A stretch of DNA of 15,401 nucleotides, taken from NCBI GenBank assembly GCA_946415665.1, contig CAMKTI010000030.1:1-15401 (forward strand), given 5' to 3'. The notes under the pieces are model-generated. The model saw nothing but the letters and a program-made list of their open reading frames with translations. It did no database searches and was not told the DNA's origin. Positions 8,424 through 15,161 of the stretch are shown here, piece by piece. Source of the stretch: an uncultured Clostridia bacterium. Its GTDB lineage: Bacteria > Bacillota > Clostridia > Lachnospirales > CAMVHY01. The position numbers and the translations under genes were made by a program. How positions within the stretch are numbered: the stretch's first letter is position 1; the number at the start of each line of letters is the position of its first letter.

Positions 8424-8966
8424 TCATTTGTTTTTATCGGCAATTTTATCATAAATATTTAACATAGGAAACAAAATAACCACATTTATAACAATTTCAA
8501 ACAGCACAAAAAATAATCCCAGAAACATTATGTATAGCAAAAAAAGTTTTCCTAATATCGAACAATCAAACAAAATACATTCGAAAAAAAGCAACATTGT
8601 GGAATTTAAATAATTACTGAAAAAAATAGATATAGAAATACTTGCACCAAGTTTAATACATTTTTCTTGGAACTATGAAAATCGACTAAGATATCTATAA
8701 AAAAAAACAACTGAGCCACCGCTTATTCCAGCAACAATTTCAAATAACAAATTTGAATCAGATGTCAAAGGACTAAACTTTGTTGCTAAAAAACCAATTA
8801 TAAATCCATAAATTGGACCAAGAACAATTGATGCAAAGCGATAAAAAATACCAATCAATACTATTGTTATCACAAATTGTTTAATTGTCGATCGAAGAAC
8901 CAACTCTAATAACAAACAAAAAACACAAATTATAACTTTTTTTGTTTCGGATAAATTATTTTTCAT
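8424..8966 (-). pseudogene. FolT-like ECF S component broken by one TAG codon (second of the tandem set)
   Basis: From ATG 8966 (GGGGAA about ten bases upstream) the frame runs 97 codons to TAG at 8673-8675. It then stays open in the same frame for another 82 codons to TGA at 8424-8426. Read through, the product is about 180 residues, the length of its paralogs. The second half keeps their ending (VINVVILFPMLNIYDKIADKN, against VIVNVVILKIMLDIYDKIVEKK in the first copy). At the stop, paralogs read FSWSRKK and RFLWFKKR, so TGG to TAG at a tryptophan is the simplest explanation. The NPxGNYI loop is also lost. Without readthrough only the first three or so membrane segments are made, so the gene is probably dead. 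Confidence 0.85.
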
Positions 8967-8985
8967 AAAAAAATATTTCCCCAGT

Positions 8986-9519
8986 TTACTTTTTTTCGAC
9001 AATTTTATCATAGATATCCAACATTATTTTTAAAATAACCACGTTAACTATAACTAAAAAAAATTCTTTGCCAAATCTTATACATATATTAATCAAAAAG
9101 ATTTTTGGCGACCAACCTAAGTAAAATTTTATTATTATCGAATTTAAAAAGCTGACAAAAAAATCTGATATAAAAACGCTCGTGATAAGTTTTAAAACTT
9201 TTTTTCGTGACCATGAAAATTTGCCAAGGAATCTATACAAAGATCCAACTAAAAATCCTCTGAGTCCGCCTGTAATTGAAAATAATGGAATGTAATTTCC
9301 AACAGGATTTAGAAACGCGCCAATTGTTTCCGCAAAACAAGCGCTTATGCCACCGTAAAAAGCTCCCAAAGTAATTGATATAAATTTATAAAACGGTCCA
9401 TCAAAACTTATTTTACATACTCCCGGAATAATAATTCTTAACGATGAAAATATTATTGCGAGCCCACAAAACAATCCGCTGATTATAATTTTTTTTGTTA
9501 CTGAAAATTTTTTTTGCAC
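8986..9519 (-). CDS. FolT-family ECF transporter S component (first of the tandem set)
   Basis: The best preserved member of the four: 177 residues with about six hydrophobic segments. It has KISFDGPFYKFISITLGAFYG, the NPVGNYIP loop and GGLRGFLVGSLYRFL, all in FolT-family positions. GTG 9519 is preferred over GTG 9528 because AAAGGTG lies six bases upstream of the former and abuts the latter. It is the promoter-proximal gene of the operon, about 170 bases downstream of the predicted transcription start and behind a terminator-bearing leader. The TAA at 8986-8988 is 19 bases before the second copy. It should bind a vitamin such as a folate and work with a shared ECF energising module not present here; ligand identity is not shown by the sequence. 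Confidence 0.85.
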   Translation of the reverse strand: MQKKFSVTKKIIISGLFCGLAIIFSSLRIIIPGVCKISFDGPFYKFISITLGAFYGGISACFAETIGAFLNPVGNYIPLFSITGGLRGFLVGSLYRFLGKFSWSRKKVLKLITSVFISDFFVSFLNSIIIKFYLGWSPKIFLINICIRFGKEFFLVIVNVVILKIMLDIYDKIVEKK

Positions 9520-9584
9520 GTCGTTCACCTTTTATAAAAATAAATTATTTGGATCGATAAAAATTGATTATATTAATTACAAAT

Positions 9585-9616
9585 AAAAAAATCACAGCTT
9601 TAACACTATGATTTTA
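9585..9616 (-). terminator. Intrinsic terminator in the ECF operon leader (possible attenuator)
   Basis: On the - strand ATCATAG (9606-9612) pairs with CTGTGAT (9591-9597) around an eight-base loop, with one T-G pair, flanked by A on one side and six to seven T on the other. It lies between the predicted promoter (9698-9727) and the first start codon (9519). A terminator in that place would stop most transcripts unless something regulates it. Confidence 0.6.
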
Positions 9617-9697
9617 TTTTTGGTTCCTCAAAAAAAAATTATATGTTGCAGTGGAAAAACAATTTACGCACCAAAACCAATTATTTTTATATATCAA

Positions 9698-9727
9698 ATT
9701 ATAATTTTTAGCGATTATTAATATCAA
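9698..9727 (-). promoter_or_regulatory. Sigma-A-type promoter of the ECF-argS operon
   Basis: On the - strand TTGATA (9722-9727) and a perfect TATAAT (9698-9703) are 18 bases apart. Transcription would start near 9691. It lies between the dnaB terminator and the ECF genes, so the operon can be expressed apart from dnaB. Confidence 0.65.
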
Positions 9728-9759
9728 AAACAGACAAAACCAAGTTGTCGCCTGTTTTT
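9726..9759. terminator. Terminator-like hairpin between dnaB and the ECF promoter
   Basis: AAAAACAG (9726-9733) pairs with CTGTTTTT (9752-9759), and inside it ACAA pairs with TTGT across a short loop. On the + strand a run of nine T begins in the right arm. On the - strand five T end the stem. It touches the -35 of the ECF promoter. It may be a second stop for dnaB transcripts; no + strand gene reads into it. Confidence 0.5.
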
Positions 9760-9806
9760 TTTTATGTTTAAGTTTTGTCATTTTATTTTTACATGTGCGC
9801 GCAAAA

Positions 9807-9846
9807 AAAATCCCGTCGATAATTTGTTTTTTGTCACGGGATTTTT
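9807..9846 (-). terminator. Intrinsic terminator of dnaB
   Basis: On the - strand ATCCCGT pairs with ACGGGAT, bordered by A and followed by eight T. The stem begins immediately after, and slightly overlaps, the dnaB stop codon. The rest of 9529-9844 has no gene: it holds the hairpin and the ECF promoter and leader described separately, plus an 8-bp palindrome TGCGCGCA at 9796-9803. Confidence 0.8.
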
Positions 9847-11188
9847 AAAATTTTTTCTCGACGTTCATAAATTTTGTGCAAGCGCTTGCCCATAATAATT
9901 CTATTGTTCCGGTCGGACCATTTCTTTGTTTGGCGATAATTAATTCGGCGATATTTTTTTTTTCGGTATCTGGATTGTAATATTCATCGCGATATAAAAA
10001 TGCAACGAGATCGGCATCTTGTTCGATTGCTCCGGACTCTCGCAAATCAGAAAGCATTGGTCGATGATCTGCACGCGCTTCACACGCACGACTTAATTGT
10101 GAAAGAGCAATAATCGGCAAATTTAATTCCCGTGCCGTACTCTTTAATGCACGCGAAATTTCAGAAATTTCTTGTTGACGCGAAGAATTATTTTTATTAT
10201 TTCCTGACATTAATTGCAAATAGTCGATTATCACTAAACTTATATCTTTTTCGAGTTTTAATTTTCGTGCTTTAGCTCTTAATTGCGGTACAGAAATTCC
10301 CGGCGTGTCATCGATATAAATTTTTGCCATAGATAAATTTCCGAGCGCCTCAGTTATATCCGCCCAATCTTTTTGATTTAAATTTCCCGTACGTAAATTT
10401 TGCGCATTAATTCTTGCGTTTGAACATAACAAACGATTTGCCAACTGAAATTTTGACATTTCGAGACTAAAAATTGCGACACCTTTATTTTGATTTAACG
10501 CGACATTTTCAGCAATATTTAAAGCAAATGCAGTTTTTCCCATTGAAGGACGAGCAGCTAATAAAATCAAATCAGAATTTTGCAAGCCCGAAGTTTTATA
10601 ATCAAAGTCAACAAATCCTGTTGGCAGACCAATTATTTTATCAGGAGATTTAGAAATTTTTTCGATTTGGTTTATTACGTCGATTAAAATTTCACGCAAA
10701 TGAGCGAATTCGTTTGAGCTTTTGTTTTGGATGATATTAAAAATATTTTTTTCAGCGTCCTCGAGAATTAATTCGGCTGGACGTTGCGCTTTATAACTTT
10801 CAAGAATAATTTGTGATGACGTGTTAATTATTTTGCGTAAAAGAGACTTGTTTTTAATAATTTTTATATGTTCTTTTAAATTTGCCGAAGTATAAAATTC
10901 GCTCGCGAGATTAATTATAAATTCGCGCCCGCCAATTTTTTTTAATAAATCTTTTTCTTCGAGTTTGTTATTTAAAGTAATAATATCGATTTTTTTATTT
11001 TCGAGAATTAACTCGTTTATTGCATCGAAAATAATTTTGTGCGCCTGATTATAAAAGTCATTTACGTTTAAATTTTCGTTTGCGTAAATCGCCGCACCCA
11101 TTTCGCATATCATACTACTTATAATTGATCGCTCAGCTTCAGGATCATGAGGTAAAGTTTTTCTTTGAAAATTATTATACTCGTCCAT
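9845..11188 (-). CDS. dnaB: Replicative DNA helicase
   Basis: DnaB (DnaC in Bacillus naming) is the hexameric ATP-driven helicase that opens the replication fork and recruits primase. The 447 residues are full length. The N-terminal helical domain starts PHDPEAERSIISSM (13-26). The RecA-like domain has Walker A ARPSMGKT (212-219), Walker B LVIIDYLQL (318-326), SQLSR (363-367), DLRESGAIEQDAD (381-393) and the KQRNGPTG arginine-finger region (420-427). ATG 11188 has AGAGGAG six bases upstream. It is divergent from lysC across 11189-11364. A terminator follows directly, so it appears monocistronic. I see no clear promoter for it in the shared upstream region. Confidence 0.97.
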   Translation of the reverse strand: MDEYNNFQRKTLPHDPEAERSIISSMICEMGAAIYANENLNVNDFYNQAHKIIFDAINELILENKKIDIITLNNKLEEKDLLKKIGGREFIINLASEFYTSANLKEHIKIIKNKSLLRKIINTSSQIILESYKAQRPAELILEDAEKNIFNIIQNKSSNEFAHLREILIDVINQIEKISKSPDKIIGLPTGFVDFDYKTSGLQNSDLILLAARPSMGKTAFALNIAENVALNQNKGVAIFSLEMSKFQLANRLLCSNARINAQNLRTGNLNQKDWADITEALGNLSMAKIYIDDTPGISVPQLRAKARKLKLEKDISLVIIDYLQLMSGNNKNNSSRQQEISEISRALKSTARELNLPIIALSQLSRACEARADHRPMLSDLRESGAIEQDADLVAFLYRDEYYNPDTEKKNIAELIIAKQRNGPTGTIELLWASACTKFMNVEKKF

Positions 11189-11303
11189 TTTTTTCTCCTC
11201 TAAATTTAAAATTTAATTTACACAAAAAAATATTTGTATGGGTAAAAAATAAAGTTGTCGCAACAAAAGAACTCATGTGATTTTTTTATGTGAGAAAATT
11301 TTT

Positions 11304-11333
11304 TTGACCAGCTTAATATTATAAAATTATATT
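11304..11333 (+). promoter_or_regulatory. Promoter of lysC
   Basis: TTGACC (11304-11309) and TATATT (11328-11333) are 18 bases apart. Transcription would begin near 11340, giving a leader of about 25 bases that includes the GGGAGGG ribosome-binding site (11352-11358). This fits the TTG start at 11365 and excludes the in-frame TTG at 11332. No lysine riboswitch fits in so short a leader. Confidence 0.55.
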
Positions 11334-11364
11334 GTATTTAAATATGGAAACGGGAGGGAAAATT

Positions 11365-12576
11365 TTGCTTTTAGTAAAAAAATTTGGTGGCAGTTCGCTC
11401 GCAAATAATAATTTGATTTTTAATGCCGCAAAAAAAATAATAGCTGATTACAAAAAAAAAAATAAAATCGTGGTTGTTGTATCGGCGCAAGGAAATACGA
11501 CTGATGAATTAATTTTAAAAGCACAAGAAATAAATTTATCGCCGGCAAAACGTGAGCTTGATATGTTTTTGGTAACCGGAGAAATTCAATCGGCATGTTT
11601 AACAGCGATGGCAATTCATAAATTAGGATATCCAGCTGTTTCGTTAAATGCTTTTCAAGCAGAAATTTTAGGTTTGAACAATTATGGCAATTCGCGTATA
11701 AAAAAAATAAATCCCGAGAGGATTTTAAATGAGCTAGAAAAAAATAATATAGTAATAATAACCGGTTTTCAGGCTATAAATTTTTATAATGATTTTGTTA
11801 CGCTTGGACGAGGTGGATCAGATACTTCAGCAGTCGCTTTAGCTGCGATTTTAAATGCGGATTTGTGTGAAATTTATACGGATGTAGATGGAATTTATAC
11901 AGCCGATCCGAGAATTATTAAAGGTGCAAAAAAAATCAAAAAAATAAATTATGATGAAATGTTAGAACTTGCTTCGCTTGGAACAGTCGTTTTACATAAT
12001 AGATCTGTAGAATTGGCGAAAAAATATAATATAAAACTGGTTGTCAAATCAAGTTTTAATGATAATTCGGGAAGTTTAATAGGGGATGAAAAAATGGAAG
12101 GAAGTTTAATAAATGGAGTTGCGATTGATAAAAATGTTGCTGTTATTTCGGTTATAGGACTTGAAGATGAGCCGGGAATGGTTTTTAAATTATTTGCTTT
12201 GCTCTCAAGAAAAAATATTTGTGTGGATTTAATTATTCAATCGATTGGAAGACAAAATACGAAAGATATTTCTTTTACTGTAGCGCGCGAATTTTTAAAC
12301 GAGACTGTTGAGATGCTGAAAAAAAATATTGATTTTTTTAGATATGACCATTTGATTTTTGATAAAACTGTTGCAAAATTATCGGTTGTTGGAACTGGAA
12401 TTGCAAGCAATCCAAAAATTTCTATGATGATGTTCGAAGCAATTTATAATCAAGGAATAAATATTAAAATGATTTCGACGTCGGAAATAAAAATTTCGAT
12501 TTTGATTGATGAAAAAGAAATAGAAAGCGCGGCGAATGCGGTGCATAAAAATTTGCTTGAAAATGAGATCGGTTAA
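11365..12576 (+). CDS. lysC: Aspartate kinase
   Basis: It phosphorylates L-aspartate, the first step toward diaminopimelate, lysine, threonine and methionine. The 403-residue single-domain enzyme with a C-terminal regulatory part matches stand-alone bacterial aspartokinases. Motifs: KFGGSS (6-11), TGE (71-73), GRGGSDTSA (149-157) and TDVDGIYTADPR (172-183). Two ACT domains follow, at about 258-325 (IGLEDEPGMV, NTKDISFTV) and 336-400 (VVGTGIASNP). ACT domains bind amino-acid effectors, so feedback inhibition by lysine or threonine is expected. The TTG at 11365 is preferred because GGGAGGG ends six bases before it and the protein then begins LLVKKFGGSS as in the family. An A11 run at 11452-11462 sits in the coding frame. 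The gene is not beside other aspartate-pathway genes. Confidence 0.95.
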   Translation: MLLVKKFGGSSLANNNLIFNAAKKIIADYKKKNKIVVVVSAQGNTTDELILKAQEINLSPAKRELDMFLVTGEIQSACLTAMAIHKLGYPAVSLNAFQAEILGLNNYGNSRIKKINPERILNELEKNNIVIITGFQAINFYNDFVTLGRGGSDTSAVALAAILNADLCEIYTDVDGIYTADPRIIKGAKKIKKINYDEMLELASLGTVVLHNRSVELAKKYNIKLVVKSSFNDNSGSLIGDEKMEGSLINGVAIDKNVAVISVIGLEDEPGMVFKLFALLSRKNICVDLIIQSIGRQNTKDISFTVAREFLNETVEMLKKNIDFFRYDHLIFDKTVAKLSVVGTGIASNPKISMMMFEAIYNQGINIKMISTSEIKISILIDEKEIESAANAVHKNLLENEIG

Positions 12577-12598
12577 AAAATATATGTAAGATATTTAG

Positions 12599-12657
12599 AG
12601 CGACAAATAAAATTTGGGGACTGTAGAAAAATAAATATTAGTCGCTGGTTTTTTATT
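12599..12657 (+). terminator. Weak hairpin after lysC
   Basis: AGCGAC (12599-12604) pairs perfectly with GTCGCT (12641-12646), followed by GG and six T. The loop is long (36 bases), so this is a weak terminator candidate for lysC. The rest of 12577-12757 is AT-rich and I see no other clear signal; a promoter for tsaD probably lies there but none stands out. Confidence 0.35.
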
Positions 12658-12757
12658 TATAGCCGCTAAAAGCGTTGTGTTGATTTTTGTTGATTTAAAG
12701 TTTAAAATTGATTTTAAAATATGATTTACAAGATAAATTTTTTTGGAGAAAAATAAA

Positions 12758-13762
12758 ATGCGAGAAGAGATAAACATACTTGGTATAGAAACGTCGTGTG
12801 ACGAAACGGCGGCCGCAATCGTTCAGAACGGACGAAAGATTTTATCAAATGTAGTATCTACGCAAATTGATATTCATAAAAAATTTGGTGGAGTTGTGCC
12901 AGAAATCGCATCGCGTGCACATCTTAAAATTATTAGCCAAGTTATTGATGAATCGCTTGAAAAAGCAAATTTAAAAAAAGATGATTTAGATGCGATTGCA
13001 GTAACAAATGGTCCGGGATTAGTTGGAGCTTTATTGGTTGGAGTTTCTTACGCTAAAACTCTTGCTTTTGTATTAAATAAAAAATTGATTGCGGTGAATC
13101 ATATTTCAGGACATATTTGCGCAAATTATTTAGAAAGTGATTTTGAGCCACCGTTTATTTGTTGTGTGATTTCCGGTGGGCATACGAATTTGATTTATGT
13201 AAAAGGATATGATGAATTTGAAACGCTGGGACAAACTCGTGATGATGCTGTAGGAGAAGTTTATGATAAAGTGGCACGAGTTTTAAAATTAAATTATCCG
13301 GGCGGACCAGAAATTGATAAGTTGGCACAAACAGGAAATTATAATAAAATAAAGTTTCCGCAAGCACTTTTAGATAATAGTTTTGATTTTAGTTTTAGCG
13401 GTTTAAAGTCGCATATAATAAATTTTGTGTATAAAAATCAAGAAAATATAGACGAGATAAAAAAAGATATTGCGGCAGGTTTTCAATTTGCGGTTGGACA
13501 AGTTATATTAAAAAAAACTTTTGCGGCGTGTGAATTAAAATCATGTAAAAAAATTGCATTAGCGGGCGGAGTTTCTGCAAATTCTTATTTGAGAAAAATT
13601 TTTATTGAGGCGTGTGAAGAAGAGAATTATAAGATTAGTATTCCAAAGAAAGATTTTTGTACGGATAATGCTGCTATGATTGCTTCGAGTGGTTATTTTG
13701 GACTTTTAAAAGATAAATTTGCGGATTTAGATTTAAATGCTGTGCCAAATTTAAAAATTTAA
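12758..13762 (+). CDS. tsaD: tRNA N6-adenosine threonylcarbamoyltransferase TsaD
   Basis: TsaD transfers the threonylcarbamoyl group to A37 of ANN-decoding tRNAs (t6A), working with TsaB and TsaE on the TsaC product; none of those partners is encoded here. The 334 residues are normal length. Motifs: GIETSCDET (9-17), FGGVVPEIASR (43-53), NGPGLVGALLVG (84-95), the metal-binding HISGH (H115 and H119), SGGHTNL (139-145), DDAVGEVYDKVAR (162-174), FSGLKS (213-218), GGVSANS (270-276) and CTDNAAMIA (301-309). ATG 12758 is preferred over an in-frame TTG at 12743 because the latter overlaps the GGAGAA ribosome-binding site. coaX follows 20 bases downstream with its own GGAGAA site, so the two are likely cotranscribed. 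Confidence 0.97.
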   Translation: MREEINILGIETSCDETAAAIVQNGRKILSNVVSTQIDIHKKFGGVVPEIASRAHLKIISQVIDESLEKANLKKDDLDAIAVTNGPGLVGALLVGVSYAKTLAFVLNKKLIAVNHISGHICANYLESDFEPPFICCVISGGHTNLIYVKGYDEFETLGQTRDDAVGEVYDKVARVLKLNYPGGPEIDKLAQTGNYNKIKFPQALLDNSFDFSFSGLKSHIINFVYKNQENIDEIKKDIAAGFQFAVGQVILKKTFAACELKSCKKIALAGGVSANSYLRKIFIEACEEENYKISIPKKDFCTDNAAMIASSGYFGLLKDKFADLDLNAVPNLKI

Positions 13763-13782
13763 TTTATGTCTGGAGAAAAATT

Positions 13783-14538
13783 ATGGGCTTAAAATTATTA
13801 ATCGATATTGGAAATTCGAATATAGTTTTCGGGATTGCAGATGTTGAGCAGAATAAAATTTTGTTTAAATGGCGGTCGGTTTGTAATGTTAATATTACAA
13901 GCGATGATTTTGCCATAAATCTAATAAATCACTTAAGTTATTTGGGTGTAAAAATAGATGCTGTTAGTATATCGTGTGTGGTTGCAGAATTATTTTTAAT
14001 AGTTAAAAACGCAATTTTAAATTATTTTGATATTGTGCCAAAATTTGTTGATTATAAATTAAAATGCGATTTAAATTTTGATGAGCTTGAAAAACCTGAA
14101 GAACTTGGAGCAGATAGAATTGTGGACTGTCTTGCAGGATATAAATTTTATAGCGAAAAAAAGTTTGATTTGATAATAATTGATTTTGGTACGGCAACGA
14201 CTTATGATTTGATTGATAAATCAGGAAAATTTATAACAGGAATAACCGCACCGGGAATGGAAATTGCCGCCAAAAGTTTATTTAATAAAGCTTCTCTTCT
14301 AAGTGGAATAGAAATTTATGATCCCAAAAAAACTCTTGTTAAAAATACAGATGATAGTTTGCGCGCAGGAATAATTTATTCGCAAATTGGTGCTTGTGAA
14401 TTTATTATTAATAAATTAAAATATTATTATCCTGAAGCAAAAATTATTGCGACAGGCGGATTATGTAATTTAATAAATAGTAAATTAATAGATATAAAAG
14501 ATTTTGAATTGACTCTTAAAGGTTTGATGTTAGTTTAA
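13783..14538 (+). CDS. coaX: Type III pantothenate kinase
   Basis: CoaX phosphorylates pantothenate, the first step of coenzyme A synthesis. It is the type III form, which needs a monovalent cation and escapes CoA feedback inhibition. The 251 residues are slightly below the usual 255-260. Motifs: LLIDIGNSN (5-13, phosphate-binding loop), EELGADR (106-112), IIDFGTATTYD (132-142), GITAPGME (153-160), NTDDSLRAG (188-196) and ATGGL (223-227), all in family order. ATG 13783 has GGAGAA six bases upstream. It lies 20 bases after tsaD. After its stop the sequence is AT-rich with only a weak hairpin (TTTTGC and GCAAAA near 14560), so readthrough to spoVS cannot be excluded. Confidence 0.93.
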   Translation: MGLKLLIDIGNSNIVFGIADVEQNKILFKWRSVCNVNITSDDFAINLINHLSYLGVKIDAVSISCVVAELFLIVKNAILNYFDIVPKFVDYKLKCDLNFDELEKPEELGADRIVDCLAGYKFYSEKKFDLIIIDFGTATTYDLIDKSGKFITGITAPGMEIAAKSLFNKASLLSGIEIYDPKKTLVKNTDDSLRAGIIYSQIGACEFIINKLKYYYPEAKIIATGGLCNLINSKLIDIKDFELTLKGLMLV

Positions 14539-14639
14539 TTTTTTTTGTTAAAAAATATTTTGCGTGCAAAAATTTTATTTTGAATTAATTTTTATGTTAT
14601 TATGGTACATGCTTTTAGTTGTAATTATTTATTTTTGTT

Positions 14640-14671
14640 TTATAAGCCGTTTATGTTTTGTGTGCTTATAA
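14640..14671 (+). repeat. 8-bp inverted repeat upstream of spoVS
   Basis: TTATAAGC (14640-14647) and GCTTATAA (14664-14671) are perfect inverted repeats around 16 bases, about 30 bases before the spoVS start. It contains a TATAAT (14667-14672), and another lies at 14675-14680, but neither has a good -35 partner. It may be an operator or a leader hairpin. Confidence 0.45.
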
Positions 14672-14700
14672 TTTTATAATAAACTCAGGAGGAATTATTT

Positions 14701-14973
14701 ATGGCTGTGTCTGTCGAAGTTTTAAAAGTTTCAACTAATTCAAATCCAAAAATGGTTGCAGGAGCAGTAGCAGCAGTGTTACGCAATGGAAGCAATGTTG
14801 AAATTCAAGTTATAGGAGCTGGTGCAGTAAATCAAGCAATTAAAAGCATTATAATTGCTCGCGGTTATGTTGCTCCGAATGGAATAGATTTGATCGTTAT
14901 TCCAGCTTTTGAACAAATAGAAGTAAATAGCGAAGTTAAAACCGCAGTTAAATTAATAATTGAAAGAAGATAA
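14701..14973 (+). CDS. spoVS: Stage V sporulation protein S
   Basis: SpoVS is a small Alba-like regulator. In Bacillus it acts in septation and spore development, and homologs occur widely in Clostridia, including non-sporulating ones. The 90 residues are full length and closely match the family: VEVLKVSTNSNPKMVAGAVA, then IGAGAVNQAIKSIIIARGYV and PNGIDLIVIPAF, ending VKTAVKLIIERR. The only addition is a few N-terminal residues (MAVSV). The start has a textbook AGGAGGA seven bases upstream, which suggests strong translation. It is followed by its own terminator and preceded by an inverted repeat, so it is probably a single-gene unit. Whether this organism sporulates cannot be told from the window. 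Confidence 0.95.
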   Translation: MAVSVEVLKVSTNSNPKMVAGAVAAVLRNGSNVEIQVIGAGAVNQAIKSIIIARGYVAPNGIDLIVIPAFEQIEVNSEVKTAVKLIIERR

Positions 14974-15002
14974 AAATTTTATGCTTATAGAATAAAAATG
15001 AG

Positions 15003-15038
15003 TCTGCCATTATAAAAAAATATTTGGCAGATTTTTTT
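15003..15038 (+). terminator. Intrinsic terminator of spoVS
   Basis: TCTGCCA (15003-15009) pairs perfectly with TGGCAGA (15025-15031) around a 15-base AT-rich loop, followed by seven T. It begins 29 bases after the spoVS stop. Confidence 0.85.
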
Positions 15039-15049
15039 ATGTTAAAAAT

Positions 15050-15120
15050 TAGGTACTGTTTACGCAAGAAAAACAAGTAATGAAACAAGGGAAAAAATAA
15101 TTTATGAAATAAGATGTAAT
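15050..15120 (+). mobile_element. Probable left end of an IS5-type insertion sequence (copy B)
   Basis: The stretch starts TAGGTACTGTTTACGC, which resembles the terminal inverted repeats of IS5-superfamily elements. It lies about 100 bases before a transposase remnant in the same orientation. It also resembles 363-434 without gaps. The right end is outside the window, so no target-site duplication can be checked. Confidence 0.4.
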
Positions 15121-15161
15121 GGAAAAAATAAGAAAAGGAACAAAAAGTAAGCAAAATAAAA

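Noticed and set aside
8424..8675. Recoding of TAG as a sense codon in this organism
   Set aside because: TAG is the evident stop of the fourth ECF gene at 7266-7268, directly before argS, so one in-frame TAG is better explained as a nonsense mutation.
9625..9690. preQ1-II or THF riboswitch
   Set aside because: A TTGGTGCG segment loosely recalls preQ1-II, but the paired stems and conserved downstream bases are not there, and the THF consensus does not fit. Reported only as an unidentified leader.
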